A stretch of 64,000 nucleotides of DNA from Undaria pinnatifida (GCA_012845835.1 JABAKD010000021.1:17177666-17241665); one strand, 5' to 3'; positions 1 through 12,400 are shown, counted from the stretch's first letter. Made by a program: numbers and translations. Notes: generated by a model not told the origin, from the letters alone.

Positions 1-1095
1 TCGGATCGTTCAGGTCGTTCAGATCGTTCACATCGGTTAGATCGTTCAGATCGTTCATATCGTTCAGATCGTTCAGATCGTTCATGTCGTTTAGATCGTT
101 CAGGTCGTTCAGATCGTTCAGATCGTTCAGGTCAATCAAATCGTTCAGGTCGTTCAGATCGTTCAGATCGTTCAGTCAGGTCGTTTAGATCGTTCAGATC
201 GTTCAGATCGTTCAGATCGTTCAGGTCGTTCAAATAGTTCAGATCGTTCGACGGTTCAGGTCGTTAGATCGTTCAGATCGTGCAGATCGTTCAGATCGTT
301 CAGATCGTTCAGATCGTTCAGATCGTTCAGATCGTTCAGATCGTTCACATTGTTCAGATCGTTCTGATTATTCAGATCGTTCAGATCGTCCAGATCGTTC
401 AGGTCATTCAGATCATTCAGATCGTCCAGATCGTTCAGATCGTTCAGGTAGTTCAAATCGTTCAGATCGTTCAGATCGTTCAGTCAGGTCGTTCAGATCA
501 TTCGATCGTTCGATCTTTCAGATTGCTCAGATCCTTCAGATCCTTCAGATCCTTCAGATCGTTCGGGTCTTTCAGATCAGATGGTCAAATCATTGGGATC
601 GTTCGGATCGTTCAGATCGTTCAGATCGTTCAGATCGTTCAGATCGTTCAGATCGTTCAGGTCGTTCAGGTCGTTCAGATCGTTCAGATCGTTCGATCGT
701 TCAGATCGTTCGATCGTTCAGGTCGTTCTGGTCGTTCAGATGGTTCAGGTCGTTCAGGTTGTTGATATCGTTCAGATCGTTCAGATCGTTCAGATCGTTC
801 AGGTCGTTCAGGTGGTTCAGATCGTTCAGATCGTTCGATCGTTCAGGTCGTTCTGGTCGTTCAGATGGTTCAGGTCGTTCAGGTTGTTGATATCGTTCAG
901 ATCGTTCAGGTCGTTCACATTGTTCAGATCGTTCAGATCGTTGAGGTCGTTCAGGTCGTTCATCTCGTTCAGATTGTTCAGGTCGTTCTTGTCGTTGAGA
1001 TCGTTGAGATCGTTCAGGTCCTTCAGGTCATTCGGATCGTTCAGTTCAGATTGTTCGGATCGTTAAGATCTTTCAGATCGTTCAGATCGTTCAGA
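1..1095. repeat. Degenerate 9-bp minisatellite, GATCGTTCA type
   Basis: About 1.1 kb made almost entirely of a 9-bp unit GATCGTTCA with common variants GGTCGTTCA and occasional insertions. Because the unit is a multiple of three, long open frames exist on both strands, giving VQIVQI-, RSFRSF- and NDLNDL-type peptides. They are repeat artefacts. The array starts before the window. It ends near 1095, where unique sequence begins. Confidence 0.95.
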
Positions 1096-3130
1096 AGCAT
1101 TTAGCCCAATAGGTGCAACCCTGTTACCCCTACCCCGTGGGATTAGTCATTCCCCCATACTCGACTCCCCACCCACCGCCCCCATTACCATCATCATCAC
1201 CAGTAACACCACCACCACTAGCCGCCATCCCAACCCCGTCCTCCTCGCCCCATCTGCATTCGCTGCAAGACACTCTGTCCCTCGCCATGAACACTCTTCC
1301 ACGCACACCGCTGCTCGCTCTGGTATCCATGCGAACTCGCTGCGCGATCGCGGTGGAACCGGCGGAGCGCCCCCCGCGGGGCGGAAACCCGAGTGGTCAC
1401 AAAAGGACCGTCCGCGACGACAGGTGTCCCTTGAGTACAACGCACCCTTTCATAGGCTATATCTCCAAAAAACGCCACGGACGGAAGCGGGCCTGCCACG
1501 CAAACCCTCGGCCCCTTCTATTACTAGTAGTCTCATGGCAGCGATACCGCGGCTAACTGGAAGCCTGAGTGGTCACAAGCATTCTTTCGCTCCAACCATC
1601 ATTTTTTGCTAGAGATTGGTAGGTCCTCCATAGTCATCACAAAATATCCCTTCACTCTCCTACATATTAATATGTCCTCCACGCCCTTCGCTATAATGCT
1701 AGATATACCAGGTACTCTTTTTCTCGCCATGGATCCCCCACCCTGTTCGGTATGAACGGCGGTAGTCATGCTCTCTCGCAGCAATCAGACTAGTCGTACA
1801 CAGTAAAATACTTCGAAGTATTCTGGTATTATTCCTTTCCGGGCGATGTACTATTATTAGTATTAATAGTCATCCTCTCTCTCTGCATCTAGCTTTCCAA
1901 CATTGTCATTATCATGCTCCCGCGCAATGGATCGTCCACAATGAATGTTCTTCCTTTCACGACCGTGGATCGGTTATACACATTACCAGGTATTATTGTG
2001 TTTTCCAGCCATTTCACGCCGCTCGTGACGTCAATATGATGTCACTATGATGTCACTATGACGTCATCAGGGTCAAGGTTAGGGCACTTCGAACGCTATG
2101 CAGGACGCCCCCGTGGATCCTCATCCCCCATGTGCTTGTCACTGAAATCATTCTACTTCTCTCCTGATTATGTATATCCTCCACAATGCTTCTCTTGTTA
2201 CTCCTCCATTCCTCGGCAGGGATCATCCCCGCTGGAAAGCCATTTCACTGCTGTGTTGTCGTTGTTACTGCCCTGTGTTTCTCGTCATCAACTCTGTAAG
2301 ACCTCTACAAAGATCAAGTGTACTCGTTTTGACGCCATGCATGCGTGGATCCGACACGCTCGTCAAGACAACACGATACTAATAAATAAGAATATGTACT
2401 CGGAGTATTATATTATTCCGGGACAAGGTTGTACCCCTCCTCCTGTCACATGTAATGCATGCTATCTATGTGTGTTGTGGTAATAAAGAAACGAAATTTG
2501 AGTGACAAGGAGGTTAGAATGGATGGGCGAAATGTGCGTATGATATACGGAGTACGAAGTATGACTTTTAATCGTTTTTCTTGAGAGGAGATTAGTTTGG
2601 ACTATTATCAAACTATTGTTATTACAATTACTATTACTATTACTATTTAATCGGCATGTGTGTTGAAGCCTTTCCGCCGCGCTGTCTTATCACGACGGAC
2701 TATCATTGATCATTGCTGGGTTATGATAATGATGGTAATTTTTTTTTCAAATGTCAGAACAACAACGACGACCAACAAACCATACATACACGCATGCATT
2801 TCGGTTGAAACTACCGCTACCGTTAGTGGTAGAGTTGGATACCGCTTGCAGTGCTCTATGTGATATATATACTGGTACTACAACTGCGCACTGACCATAA
2901 TACTTTTATATATGTATATTGATACCTATATTTTACTGGTGTGTGTGTGTGTGTTCTTCACATTAAACCGTTCTTCTACTCGTCGACATCCAGCACACCC
3001 AGTGTCCGTACTGATTCTTCACCCTAGAAAGATCAGCTCTGTGGTCACAAGCCACGACACAGAGATAATGCATCGTAATGCATTCGACAACGCAATGTCA
3101 TGCCCTAGTACTGGGTACGACAGGCACAAC
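1096..3130. other. Stretch without a recognisable gene
   Basis: No protein family recognised. 2035-2070 holds three short tandem copies of a TATGATGTCAC-like unit. Around 1382-1405 and 1558-1581 a short segment containing GAGTGGTCACAA is repeated. One copy of the palindrome TACTTCGAAGTA is at 1809-1820. A proline-rich open frame at 1113-1556 is low-complexity and is not called as a gene. Confidence 0.6.
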
Positions 3131-3655
3131 ATACATACGTCAGCAACAGAAATACATTGGAAGAGAGAAATACGAAATAAACAAAAACATAAACAAAAAC
3201 AAAAAACAAAAACAAAATAAGAAAACAAATAAAAACAAAGATAAAAATAAAAACAAAAAATGAAACAAACAAAATGAAGGGGAAATCGAAGAAACAACCC
3301 AACCGGAAAGGAGAGCCAAAGCTCGGAAAAGAAACATAATAGAATGAAATAAAATAAAGTAAAGTAAAACCAAAATAAGATAATCCGAACACGAGCCAAA
3401 AACCTGGACACGCAAGAAAGAAACAAAGGGGAAAAAAAAAAAAAAAAAAAAAAAAAAATACCCCAGAAAAAGACGAAAAGTGCTATGTACCTACTAGTCG
3501 GCCTGGTACCTTGCTACCCTGTCTGCCATCTCCTTCCTGCCTTCGTCCACCGCGGTCTCCCTTCTATTCCTCCTGTTGCCCCCCCTGCCCCCATTCCCTT
3601 GGACGGCTTTCCTTCTACTCTTCCTGTTTCCCCTCCTCCCCCCTTTGTGTTCTTC
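3130..3655 (-). repeat. Truncated second copy of the LINE 3' end, with A-rich flank
   Basis: 3486-3650 closely resembles 4026-4210, the C-terminal coding end and stop of the neighbouring LINE. Both contain TCGGCCTGGTA followed by the pyrimidine-rich complement of the Gly/Arg-rich C-terminus. The A-rich stretch before it (3160-3480) shares blocks with 3690-3970, for example GAGCCAAA followed by CGAGCATGAGCC-like and ATACCCC-like segments. It is therefore a 5'-truncated LINE copy with its 3' untranslated region. The run of A near 3427-3460 is on the plus strand. That is opposite to what a poly(A) tail of a minus-strand element would give, so the junction may be rearranged. Confidence 0.6.
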
Positions 3656-4035
3656 TCATTAAACCAAAATACCTTGTAAAAGAGAGAAACAACGAAAGAA
3701 ACCAAGACAAAATAAATAAATAAATAAATAAAAAGGGGAACCAAAGCACGGGAGATAGAAACATACCCCGAGCATGAGCCAAAATAGACATGCAAGGGGG
3801 AAAGAAAGGGAAAAAATACCCCGGAAAAAAGAAACAAGTAAAAGAAGGAAGACTGGGAGGGCCAAATAAAACAGGCTCGTCACCTACCCACCATGCAAGA
3901 CTCCCTTCATAAGGATAAGAAGGGGAAAGAAAGAAAAAAATAAATTCACGGAAAAATCAAAGTACCAAGACATCACATTCCGAGCAGCCGCAGCAGTTGG
4001 CGGTACGAGTGGCATAGATAGAAAGGTTCCACCTA

Positions 4036-4863
4036 CTAGTCGGCCTGGTATCTTGCTACCCTGTCTGCGGTCTCCTTCCTACTTTCATCTACCGCGGTTT
4101 CCCTTCTACTCCTCCTGTCCCCCCCCCTGCCCCCATACCCTTGTGCGGTGTTCCTTCTACCCCTCCTGCTGCCCCCCCTCCCCCCGTGCCCTTCGACACC
4201 ACCCACGGCGGATGCGCGGCGCTGTCTACTCAGCTTTGCCTCATCCTCGTGCCACCTGCCCATGAACCGTTCAGCTGCTTCGAGGACCCCCCGGTACCAC
4301 TTGCCCACCTTTTTTGCTGCAGTGGGCCACAGCGCGGTCCCAACTCCAAAAACTAAGGGGGAGTGTTCCGTTGATCCCTCGTTGGCTTTGAACACCCTAA
4401 GGTCCTCAGCTATGGCTCTAGGCCAAGTCTTGAGTTGTCCGCCTGGTTTCGGGTTCTCCCCACCAGCGATCGTCCCGAACATCAACCGACGGGGCAGTCG
4501 CCCCTTGTGTTGTCGCACCAGGGCCCCGGCAAAGAAGAGCCGCCGTTTACGGATGGTCGTTTCGATGCTCTCGCATCGTGTCATCCTGAGGGCCTTCGCG
4601 TACGAGAGGGTGGTGTGGTCGGTGCGTAATCGGCGCTGGAAGCCAATGACTCGCAAAAGGACTTCGTGGTGGGCTGATCGGAGCTTGGCGAAGTGGTCCG
4701 CATTGAGGGTCCACGTCACACACCCGTACAGCAGGGTCTCAATGACCTCGGCCTTCAGCATGCGGACTTTCAGACTAAGCGGGGAGGTCGTCCTGTCATA
4801 CTATTCCGGGCCAAACCGTTTGAGGCATGCCCGCATGAGACGGATCCGTCGTTCGATTTCGAG
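4036..4863 (-). pseudogene. LINE reverse transcriptase, C-terminal part
   Basis: Continuation of the LINE protein after the insertion at 4864-5110. Reading the minus strand from 4863, the frame gives IERRIRLMRACLKRFGPE, then a TAG stop (plus-strand 4801-4803), then YDRTTSPLSLKVRMLKAEVIE and a long open frame to 4036. The segment LLYGCVTWTL, followed by a region with many basic residues (IRKRRLFFAG), is typical of the part downstream of RT in LINEs, often found in proteins annotated as endonuclease/reverse transcriptase. The last 60 or so residues are rich in Gly and Arg. With the stop and the insertion this copy cannot encode a full protein. Confidence 0.85.
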
Positions 4864-5110
4864 ACTGATTCTACGATAGCCCCCCCCCAAAACCAGCGGT
4901 TTTCTTTAACGAACGTTTCATGGCTGCTCGACTCGAGGAAGGATGCTATGAAAAGAGTATCTGCATATATTATCTTGTGTGCGGAGGACTATCGAACGAT
5001 GACGTCCGGGTGGTAAGGGGGGCCGTATTTCAGGAGATACGGCCGGGAGTTGGTTTCAAAACCGGCGATTTCGTTAAAGAAAAGTTGGGGGGGCTACCGT
5101 AGAACCACAC
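4864..5110. mobile_element. 247-bp MITE-like inverted-repeat element inserted in the LINE
   Basis: The ends are imperfect inverted repeats: left GATTCTACGATAGCCCCCC, right (reverse complement) GGTTCTACGGTAGCCCCCC. Further in, both carry a TTTTCTTTAACGA motif. The element is flanked by a direct repeat TCGAG at 4859-4863 and 5111-5115. Removing the element and one TCGAG restores the LINE frame as ADLSLEIERRIRLM across the junction, which confirms the boundaries. No open frame of note, so it is non-autonomous. The superfamily cannot be named from the ends alone. Confidence 0.85.
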
Positions 5111-5115
5111 TCGAG

Positions 5116-6765
5116 CGAGAGGTCAGCGCTTTCGTGGATAATGCCGCCTAGGTATAAAAACTGGGTCGTCTGTTTATACCTCTGGCCTGATGCTTCGATC
5201 GCGAGCGGTGGGGCGAGGGATGTCTGGTCCGGTGTTCGTAGCAGCATCGTCTCTGTCTTCTTTTCCGATACCGTGAGGCCTGCTGCTTCGAAGACAGTCA
5301 CGATGACTGTCATCATTTTAGCAAGGCCTTCCGCCGACTTCGAAACAATTCCTGCGTCATCTGCGTACAACATGCCCCACACAGCCCTTTGCACGCATGC
5401 CAACGGTTCCTCTTTTCCGACTGCACTGCCCTCTTCGAGGTGAACCAAATCCCTTACGATGCTTTCGTCTTTGCTGAAGCGTACCAGCACGACGTGTATC
5501 GCAGCAGCGAAGAACACGTTGAACAGTAACGGTGATAGCACGCAGCCTTGCCGCAGCCCCTGGGTGACATTAAACCAATCCGAGTGCTCGCCGTCATCCG
5601 CACGCACGCGAGCCCGCATGCCTTCGTGGAAGTTGCGGATAACTGTAAGCATCTTGGTTGGTACGCCAAGGCGTGTGAGTACCTCCCACAACAGTTCCCG
5701 GTCGACAGAGTCGTACGCTTTCTGCAGATCGATGAAGCACATGTACAGGGGGATTTTCCTCTGTCGTCCGAGCTCTTGCAACCGGCGCACGACAAACAGC
5801 ATGTCGACCGTCGACCGTGCGGGACGGAAGCCGCACTGTTCTTCAGGAAGTATTTCCTCGGCCTCGCAGTAGTTGCTAAGGCGGGACGCAACGATTTTCA
5901 ACAATATTTTGCCTGCGTGGGCAACAAGCGAGATCCCTCTGTAATTGTTGCAATCAGTTCGATCCTTTTTTTTGTGAAGGGTCTTGATGATAGCATCTTT
6001 CCATTGCTGGGGGACTTCGCCCGTTACCCACACGTTGACAAGGATATTGTGAAAACACTGGACGAAAGCGGGGTGGTCAAGTTTTAGTAGTTCGACCGGG
6101 AGACCGTCTGGTCCAACGGCTTTCCAATTTGACATGCCCTTAATCGCATCCATCATCTCGTCCATGGATGGTTCATCTCCAAGCGATAGTTTAAGCGGTC
6201 GCGGTGGCAAGAGGTCGATGATCGTGGGATCGAGTTTCAGCGATTTCGTGTTCAAGAGTTTGTGGTAGTGCCCCGCCCATCGTTCACGAATTCGCGCTTG
6301 ATCCCGCAACAACGTGCCATCCTCGTCCATAATAAACTGCTCGCTCCTCGCTTTTGTACCTTGCAATCCCACCGTACTCTTCAGGTGCTTGTAGAACCCT
6401 CGTTGATCGTTACTCGCTAGGAGTCTCTCGGTTTCGGCGAGGTACTCTTCAAAGTACGCTTGTACTCCTGCGGCAACCACTTCCTGCAGATTCGCACACG
6501 CAGATCTCAATTTCTTCCACGCTACACTATCTCGGGGGTTGGCACGCAAGAACTGTCTCGCATCCTCCCTCGCTGTCCATGCTACTCTGAAAGCGGCCGA
6601 AGTTTCGGCAGGCTCGCAGCAACCATGCCGGCGGTGGCGACGTGGTGGAGGTGGCACCTCTTTCTCTACAGCATCGATGACTGGTGGGGTGTCTTGAGGC
6701 GCGTTACATACGATAGAGAGAGGTAGCACGTTTGGGCCAATTTCATTTCCCCATGACGCCACCAT
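5116..6765 (-). pseudogene. LINE reverse transcriptase, N-terminal and catalytic part
   Basis: A long open frame on the minus strand, with a candidate ATG at 6765 giving [10 protein letters not shown]. The frame also stays open upstream through the 11-bp minisatellite, so the true start is unknown. RT motifs in order: [17 protein letters not shown] (finger region), [24 protein letters not shown] (motif A, catalytic Asp), [15 protein letters not shown] (motif B), LYADDAG (motif C, catalytic YADD), then [10 protein letters not shown] and FLYLGG. This is the standard non-LTR RT order. The protein would copy its RNA at a nicked target site. The host frame is broken by the 4864-5110 insertion, after which it reads into element sequence and stops. 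Confidence 0.93.
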
Positions 6766-6773
6766 GGTGAGAC

Positions 6774-6890
6774 TATGACGGGAGCATGACGGGAGCATGA
6801 CAGGAGCATGACAGGAGCATGACAGGAGCATGACAGGAGCATGACAGGAGCATGACAGGAGCATGACAGGAGCATGACAGGAGCATGACG
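6774..6890. repeat. 11-bp minisatellite, GGAGCATGACA
   Basis: About eleven near-perfect copies of GGAGCATGACA; the first and last carry a G for A change. It directly abuts the 5' side of the LINE open frame. The Cys/His/Pro-rich peptides it encodes on the minus strand are artefacts. Confidence 0.93.
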
Positions 6891-7224
6891 CGACGCCTGA
6901 CCCCAAATCGTCGGAATGCCTTTCTTGTTTTGCAAAGCGATTGTCGAGACTACTAATATCTACCGGTAGACCAGATGATCATGGAGTTGCCCTTTTATCG
7001 AGCTCATGAATCAGTTAAAATCAAAGACGAGAAAGAGCTGTCACAATTTTCGTCGGGTGAGGCGATCACGAAACGAAGTTGTTGTGGTGTGGTGTTGACA
7101 CTGTTGACAATATGTGTTGGGTTGTCACCAAGTGAAGGATAGGGGGGGCACCTTTCTTCGGAGTTTTTCTTGCCGTGACTCGATCGAGGTCACGCGTTCC
7201 AGCGACCCCCTTCCTGGTCGTTTT
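6891..7224. other. Stretch without a recognisable gene
   Basis: No coding or repeat structure recognised. Confidence 0.5.
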
Positions 7225-7380
7225 GCAGTGACAAAGCGAAGCTTGCTTTATCGTGCAGTGTTAAGCTTTATCGTGCCGTTATAAGCTTCATCGTGCAGTC
7301 TCAAGTCTTCACGCTTTATCGTGCAGTGGTAAGCTTCATCGTGCAGTCTTACGCTATATCGTGCAGGTTTAGATTTCGAC
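7225..7380. repeat. Degenerate ~20-bp tandem repeat, AAGCTTTATCGTGCAGT type
   Basis: Six or so diverged copies of a unit containing GCTT(T/C)ATCGTGCAGT, spaced by about 18-30 bases. Too irregular and too short for a CRISPR array, and no spacer-like unique segments of constant length. Confidence 0.75.
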
Positions 7381-7563
7381 GTATCGACTATATGATCGTA
7401 CAACGGAGTTATGGTAAGCTGAGCTGCGGCAAACTAATCGCCTGAATGAGATATTTTCGTCGGTGAAGTGCAGAGAAACTCACTCACTGGTGCGTGCGTG
7501 TGAATATCCGGTGGGGAATGCGTCAGTACATATTCCATTAACACATAAGATTACATAATATTT

Positions 7564-7830
7564 GAATACTAGGAATGAATACTAGGAGTGAATACTAGGA
7601 GTGAATACCAGGAGTGGATGAAAGGTCAAGGTTAAGGGTAAGGTTAAGGGTAAGGCTAAGGTTAAGGTCAAGGTTACGGCTAAGGTTAAGGTTAAGGTTA
7701 CGGCTAAGGTTAAGGTTAAGGTTAAGGGTAAGGTCAAGGTTAAGGTCAAGGTTAAGGTTATGGTTAAGGTTGAGGTTAAGGTTATGGTCACGGCTAAGGT
7801 CAAGGTTAAGGATAAGGTTCGTTCGGATCA
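7564..7830. repeat. 14-bp unit followed by degenerate GGTTAA hexamer array
   Basis: 7564-7618 carries about four copies of a unit containing GAATACTAGGAGT. From 7618 to about 7828 the sequence is a degenerate hexamer array of GGTTAA with GGTCAA, GGCTAA and GGGTAA variants. It looks like decayed telomere-type sequence but lacks regular TTAGGG or TTTAGGG units. It is more likely an interstitial hexamer satellite. Confidence 0.9.
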
Positions 7831-7854
7831 TGCCTGCGGTAGGGGGGGCGCCCC

Positions 7855-7975
7855 GACGTCACATTCACCACCGACATGATGTTCACCACCGATATTATAC
7901 TTACCACCGATGTGATATTCACCACCGATATTATATTCACCACCGATATTCATCACCGATATTCACCAGGGAATA
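7855..7975. repeat. ~18-bp tandem repeat, TTCACCACCGATATTATA
   Basis: About six copies with a variable last third (ATATTATA, GACATGATG, TGTGATA). Tandem repeat, no coding role visible. Confidence 0.88.
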
Positions 7976-8671
7976 TTGTAAGCTTTTTCGTGTTGGCGAA
8001 GCATACCTACTTGTTGTACTAAAAAAATACGTTTCAATTTTGCATGGCCGCGGTGGTTGTGAATGTTGCGAAGACACTGGAAAGCGCTTTGTTACGGTAA
8101 AGCTTATAAAAGACCCGTGAAGAAAATGGGTAGCCACCGGCGCGACTAGTAACTCCCAGGCATGGAAACAGACAGTCTAAACTGGGTCCCCCTAGCGTAT
8201 ATAGCCTTATAGCTTGGTCGTCTTAGCGCAGTCCCGCGTGGGGTGAAAAATGTTGCGTGTTCTAGGGGAGTTTCGGCAGGCATTAATGTACTGTTAGTAG
8301 TGTCGATCGGTTCAGGCTGTTCCAGACGGCGAGTATTATTTACTCCGTGGCGCAGTCTCGCACAATCAATGCATGAAAACATGCTGAAGATTGGAAACAA
8401 CCTGCACACCGGTGAACTTTAAGACTTCATACATAAGCACAATAATACTTGAAATAAATACACTCCTTCGTGACACTCGAAAATGGTACTTCAAAATGAC
8501 CGTTGCGCAACAAGGAATTGAAATATATATGTAAATGTATGCATATATATCCCCCCCCCCTTCTTTCCCCATGTTCCCTCTTGTTCAGACGACCCACCTG
8601 AAATTGAAACCGACCAGAGTAATAAACACCTCCTGTAGTACGCAATTGATACAACGTGATTATATTTCTAG
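7976..8671. other. Stretch without a recognisable gene
   Basis: Short open frames only, none recognised. A C-run of about ten lies near 8551. Confidence 0.5.
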
Positions 8672-9480
8672 CCATCCATGACGTGGCTTTAGTTCACCCC
8701 CCCCCCCCTCCCCCCAACGATCCCCCCCCCAACGCCCCCTCCTTCCCCACCACCTGCACGATCGCCTAGACCTAGCACCACGTGTACAGCAAGCCCCTGC
8801 ATATATGATACATGCGACCTGCACCTGTTAAAACCCTTCCCCCGCCCAAAACCCCCAAACACCCCCCCCCCCAACCTTTTTTATTTTTCCCGCTCTCTCT
8901 TGCTCAAACGCCCCACCTAACATCGAAATCACCTCATCATCTTTCTAGAACCATCCATGCCACTGCTCCAGTTCATGCCCCCCCCCCCCCCCCTTTAAAG
9001 CCCCCTCCTTCCCCACCACCCGCACCACCGCCTAGACCTAGCACCAAACCCCTTCATCTATGCGACCTAATGCTGTTAAAAACAAACAACTCCCCTCCTC
9101 ACCCCCACCCACCCCCTCGAACACTGCACCCCCTCTCCTCGCTGGTTGTACGATTTACAGAATATATCCTGGTGCATTCCTTCCAATATCCTGGTGCATT
9201 CCTTCCAAAACCCGTCAGATTTATTCCCTTAAAGGATTTATAGTTTCCGCGCACAGATTGAGTTGTGCCGCCCATCCCCCCACCCCCCCCCCCCCCCCGC
9301 TCCCTCTTGTTCAAACCCATGCCCCCACGCCCATTAAAACTCCGCCCTCCCCTCACCGGTTATTCGACTTACAGGATACCCTTCGATAAACTGATGCATT
9401 TCATTCCACAGCTGTCAGATTTTGTCCCCCTCAAAAAGGGAATTCAGTAGTTTTCGCGTACAGTCTGACTTTTAATCCGT
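8672..9480 (+). repeat. C-rich dispersed repeat, tandemly duplicated
   Basis: Two diverged copies of a roughly 280-bp unit, 8672-8942 and 8943-9240. Each begins with a (TAG)CCATCCATG-like segment, runs through poly-C, and contains GCCTAGACCTAGCACCA. 9200-9480 then holds two copies of a segment with TTTATAGTTTCCGCGCACAG or GTAGTTTTCGCGTACAGTCT and GGATACCCTTCGATAAACTG-like sequence. The same blocks occur at 33770-34400, and the last part again at 27880-28095 and inverted at 37725-37945. Proline-rich open frames here are artefacts of the C-rich sequence. Confidence 0.8.
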
Positions 9481-12400
9481 TTTGAAGAAAGAAGACGATC
9501 AATCGCGTCTGATCATTACTCGAGCTCCACCGATGACTGTCATTTTTTCACCCTAGAGGGATATTTACATGATTTCCGAGCGCAGAAAGATTGTGTAGTG
9601 TAGTGTAGGCTAGACGACCCGTTGAAATAAGCTCCCCCTGTGGACTTTTATTTATTATTGTGTAGATACGACCTTTGATATTGTTACTTGGAGTCACGGA
9701 CGAATATGCGTGTCCTTCATAAAGACATACACACCCCGTTACACACGCAAGCGAAGTACTTCGAAGTATAACACACTGCGTACAGAGATGAGTTTAGCGT
9801 AGATACTCCGTCTCAGTATCACCTGAAATTGGATTGAAAGGAACGATCGAAGCAAGCTGGCCAGGCGAAGCGAGTCCCGGGCACCTCTTGTTATTAATAG
9901 AGGCCAGACGTCGAACTACTAGTTTTACTACTGTATTGTGTAGTAGTACGCTAGTACACAGTGCTGAGACATACTGGTCCATCGAGCGGATAGTGCTGTG
10001 TACATATCCAACTGAAGAACGAGCTGGAGTCCGAACCTGGTCACAGGTACATATTATTCAGTATCGTCGAGCTTACGGGCTAGAGACAATTTCGAAGGTG
10101 GTTATTATGGTTCTGTACTGTGTTGCTAGACCTTTCTTTTTTTTGCCCGTATCGAGGGGGGTCCACGGAGATCGACAGGCAGGCGGGATTTGGTGATACG
10201 AACCCCAAATTATGTTTTTTTCTTGTCAGAAGTACATCCTGTCGAAGTCCTGTTAATAAATACAGTTCCAGAGACTGAAATTAGTCGATAAACTACTAGT
10301 AATACTACTAGTAATAATACTACTAGTAGTAGTGATACTAGTAGTAGTACTAGCAATACTAATACTATTAATAGTACTAATTATTATTGATGAAATAGTG
10401 GATCACATCAGCAGCAGTCGGTACACAATCGGGGTACACAGTCGGCAGCCATCCCCCGGGCTCTCGTGAAGGGAGCAATCAGTGGAATAGCTGGTAAACC
10501 ACGTTTAGAAAAAATCCCAAAACAGTTTCAGCGGTTTCGATATTAATTGCGTACGATGTCGCTTCGGCCGGGGCGGGTGAATCGAGTGCGCAGGCTGCGA
10601 TTCACAGGGCTCCCAAAACATCGACGACATGGCGCAGCCGAGGGTACGAGCTGGCCGCTGGGGGGTGACGCTATTTGTTCCCAAAACTTGTCTGTCTATT
10701 TCAATGGCCGTGCGAATCACGCGCGATATGAAAACCGCGTTGCACATCTCATCTGCGCGCCCACAATCCCTCATAATAATGTGTCGTTGGTCGTGCAGGA
10801 AGCCTTAGGGTCAACAGACGAAACACTTGTTTTCGGGTCCGTTTTGATTGGTTTTTTTTTTTTTCCGTTTTGATTGTTACATTGTGGTGGTTTCTGACGC
10901 GCAAGTAAGTGTGGTTCGGACGAGCCGAACACGTGTGTTTGGCCGTGTCTTCTTCAGAATTCGGTAGTAGTAGTATCGGTTTTGATGCAGGTATTCTGTG
11001 TTTTTTACTAAATAATTTATACTATGCATATATTTAGACTATAGTCCAGTCTAGTATGTTATATTTTCTTGCAGGGATAATCAAATATCCCAACCAGACC
11101 ACGCACCAAAACATATAATGAGAGTATTCAAACAACTACTAGTATTATATTAGTACACAGTGTAGTTGTTAACAAAAAACACCAATAACACTACTATCTG
11201 ACTGAAACCTGTTGTGTTTGTTAACTTGTCGATCACACACATTAACATGCATGTCTCTTCTCACGCACCACACACTAACCAACTGTTCCAAGCCTTGATT
11301 TGGGTAGGTGACCGACTATCATTTAATAAACTTAATAGTAGTTTTAATAGCAGTCAATCGGACTAAAATACTCTCCTTGGCTTACCGCAACAACAGCCAT
11401 ACCGCACAACGTACGCCCAATATCTGCGCATTTATGCCGCGGCCGTCTCTCCAAGGCCTGTAGGCCTATAGCCGTGGCCAATCTCATGATCTGCTCGCGA
11501 GGTATGTTCCATGTATGTAGAGTAGGCATCTCCACAGCAGCAGTGAGACCAACTTACTGGCTGGTGACTTATATGCATAAATCATATCACGTATGCCTTT
11601 CGATGCTTGGCAATTATAATATCGTCTAGACTATACATGCAGCAGCAGCACAAGCATGCATCGGGGGAGCGAATGGCAGATGACGGCGGTATGTTGTCGA
11701 GGCTGAGGGTATAACCCACCTTTCTGCAGTTTTTTTTTCAATAATTCGACTTGTCGAGCTGCACTACTACTGGAAAGAAAGAGTGATATGGAGTATCATA
11801 AAAAGCAAAATCGTGACGGCGGGCTTGCTGTGCTCTTCTTCTTCTGTTACACACTTCTGCTGGCGTTCTGCTGTACTACTGCTATGCGTACTTCAGATCT
11901 GTTTCTTGTTTGCTTCTCGATCGGTGTCATATCAGGGGCCGGTGTTAGAATAGTAATAATCAGAACATTTCTGTTGGAGCAATCCGCTGGGGTACCGTAA
12001 ATATTTGGATTCATCCGATGCAATTTGAGTAACTTCGAATATTATATATATATATCCGAAATTTCCAATTTCGACAAAATTGTCGGTCTCGCACCTGAAA
12101 TGTCAAGAAGAACAATCGAATACCTCCAACTAGTAATTAATGCTACAGTCAGTAATGAATTCGAATTTGCTATTAATACTATTAGTACTAATAATATTAA
12201 TAATATTGCGAATCCTCGGACAATAGTATGATCATTCAATGCCCAACTGTCAAATATCGATTCCTCGCAAGCAAGCCGCGCTGTGTAAGAAACCCCAAGC
12301 AAGGACACGATTTACTAGCTGGTATTATTATGTAGTATATAGCCGATAATGAGCGGAAAAGCTGTTGATATTTATTATTAACAGTGATACTCGTTTTCGT

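Larger units (their letters stand above)
3656..6765 (-). mobile_element. LINE-type non-LTR retrotransposon, 5'-truncated and interrupted
   Basis: The element lies on the minus strand, from a candidate ATG at 6765 to a stop near 4036, with a probable 3' untranslated region down to about 3656. Only the reverse transcriptase and its C-terminal extension are present. No apurinic endonuclease domain is seen upstream, so the 5' part is missing or lost. A 247-bp inverted-repeat element occupies 4864-5110. A decayed relative is at 62990-63964. Confidence 0.85.

Noticed and set aside
280-1104. Long open frames (VQIVQI, RSFRSF, NDLNDL peptides) over 1-1095
   Set aside because: They are translations of a 9-bp repeat in all frames; no start context or domain.
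6666-6935. Cys/His-rich N-terminal extension of the LINE protein
   Set aside because: It is the translation of the 11-bp minisatellite and is not part of the RT protein.
7618-7828. Telomere repeat
   Set aside because: Mixed GGTTAA variants without a regular TTAGGG or TTTAGGG unit, inside a long sequence that continues on both sides.
7225-7975. CRISPR-like arrays at 7225-7380 and 7855-7975
   Set aside because: Units are diverged and no unique spacers of even length lie between them; the genome is eukaryotic.
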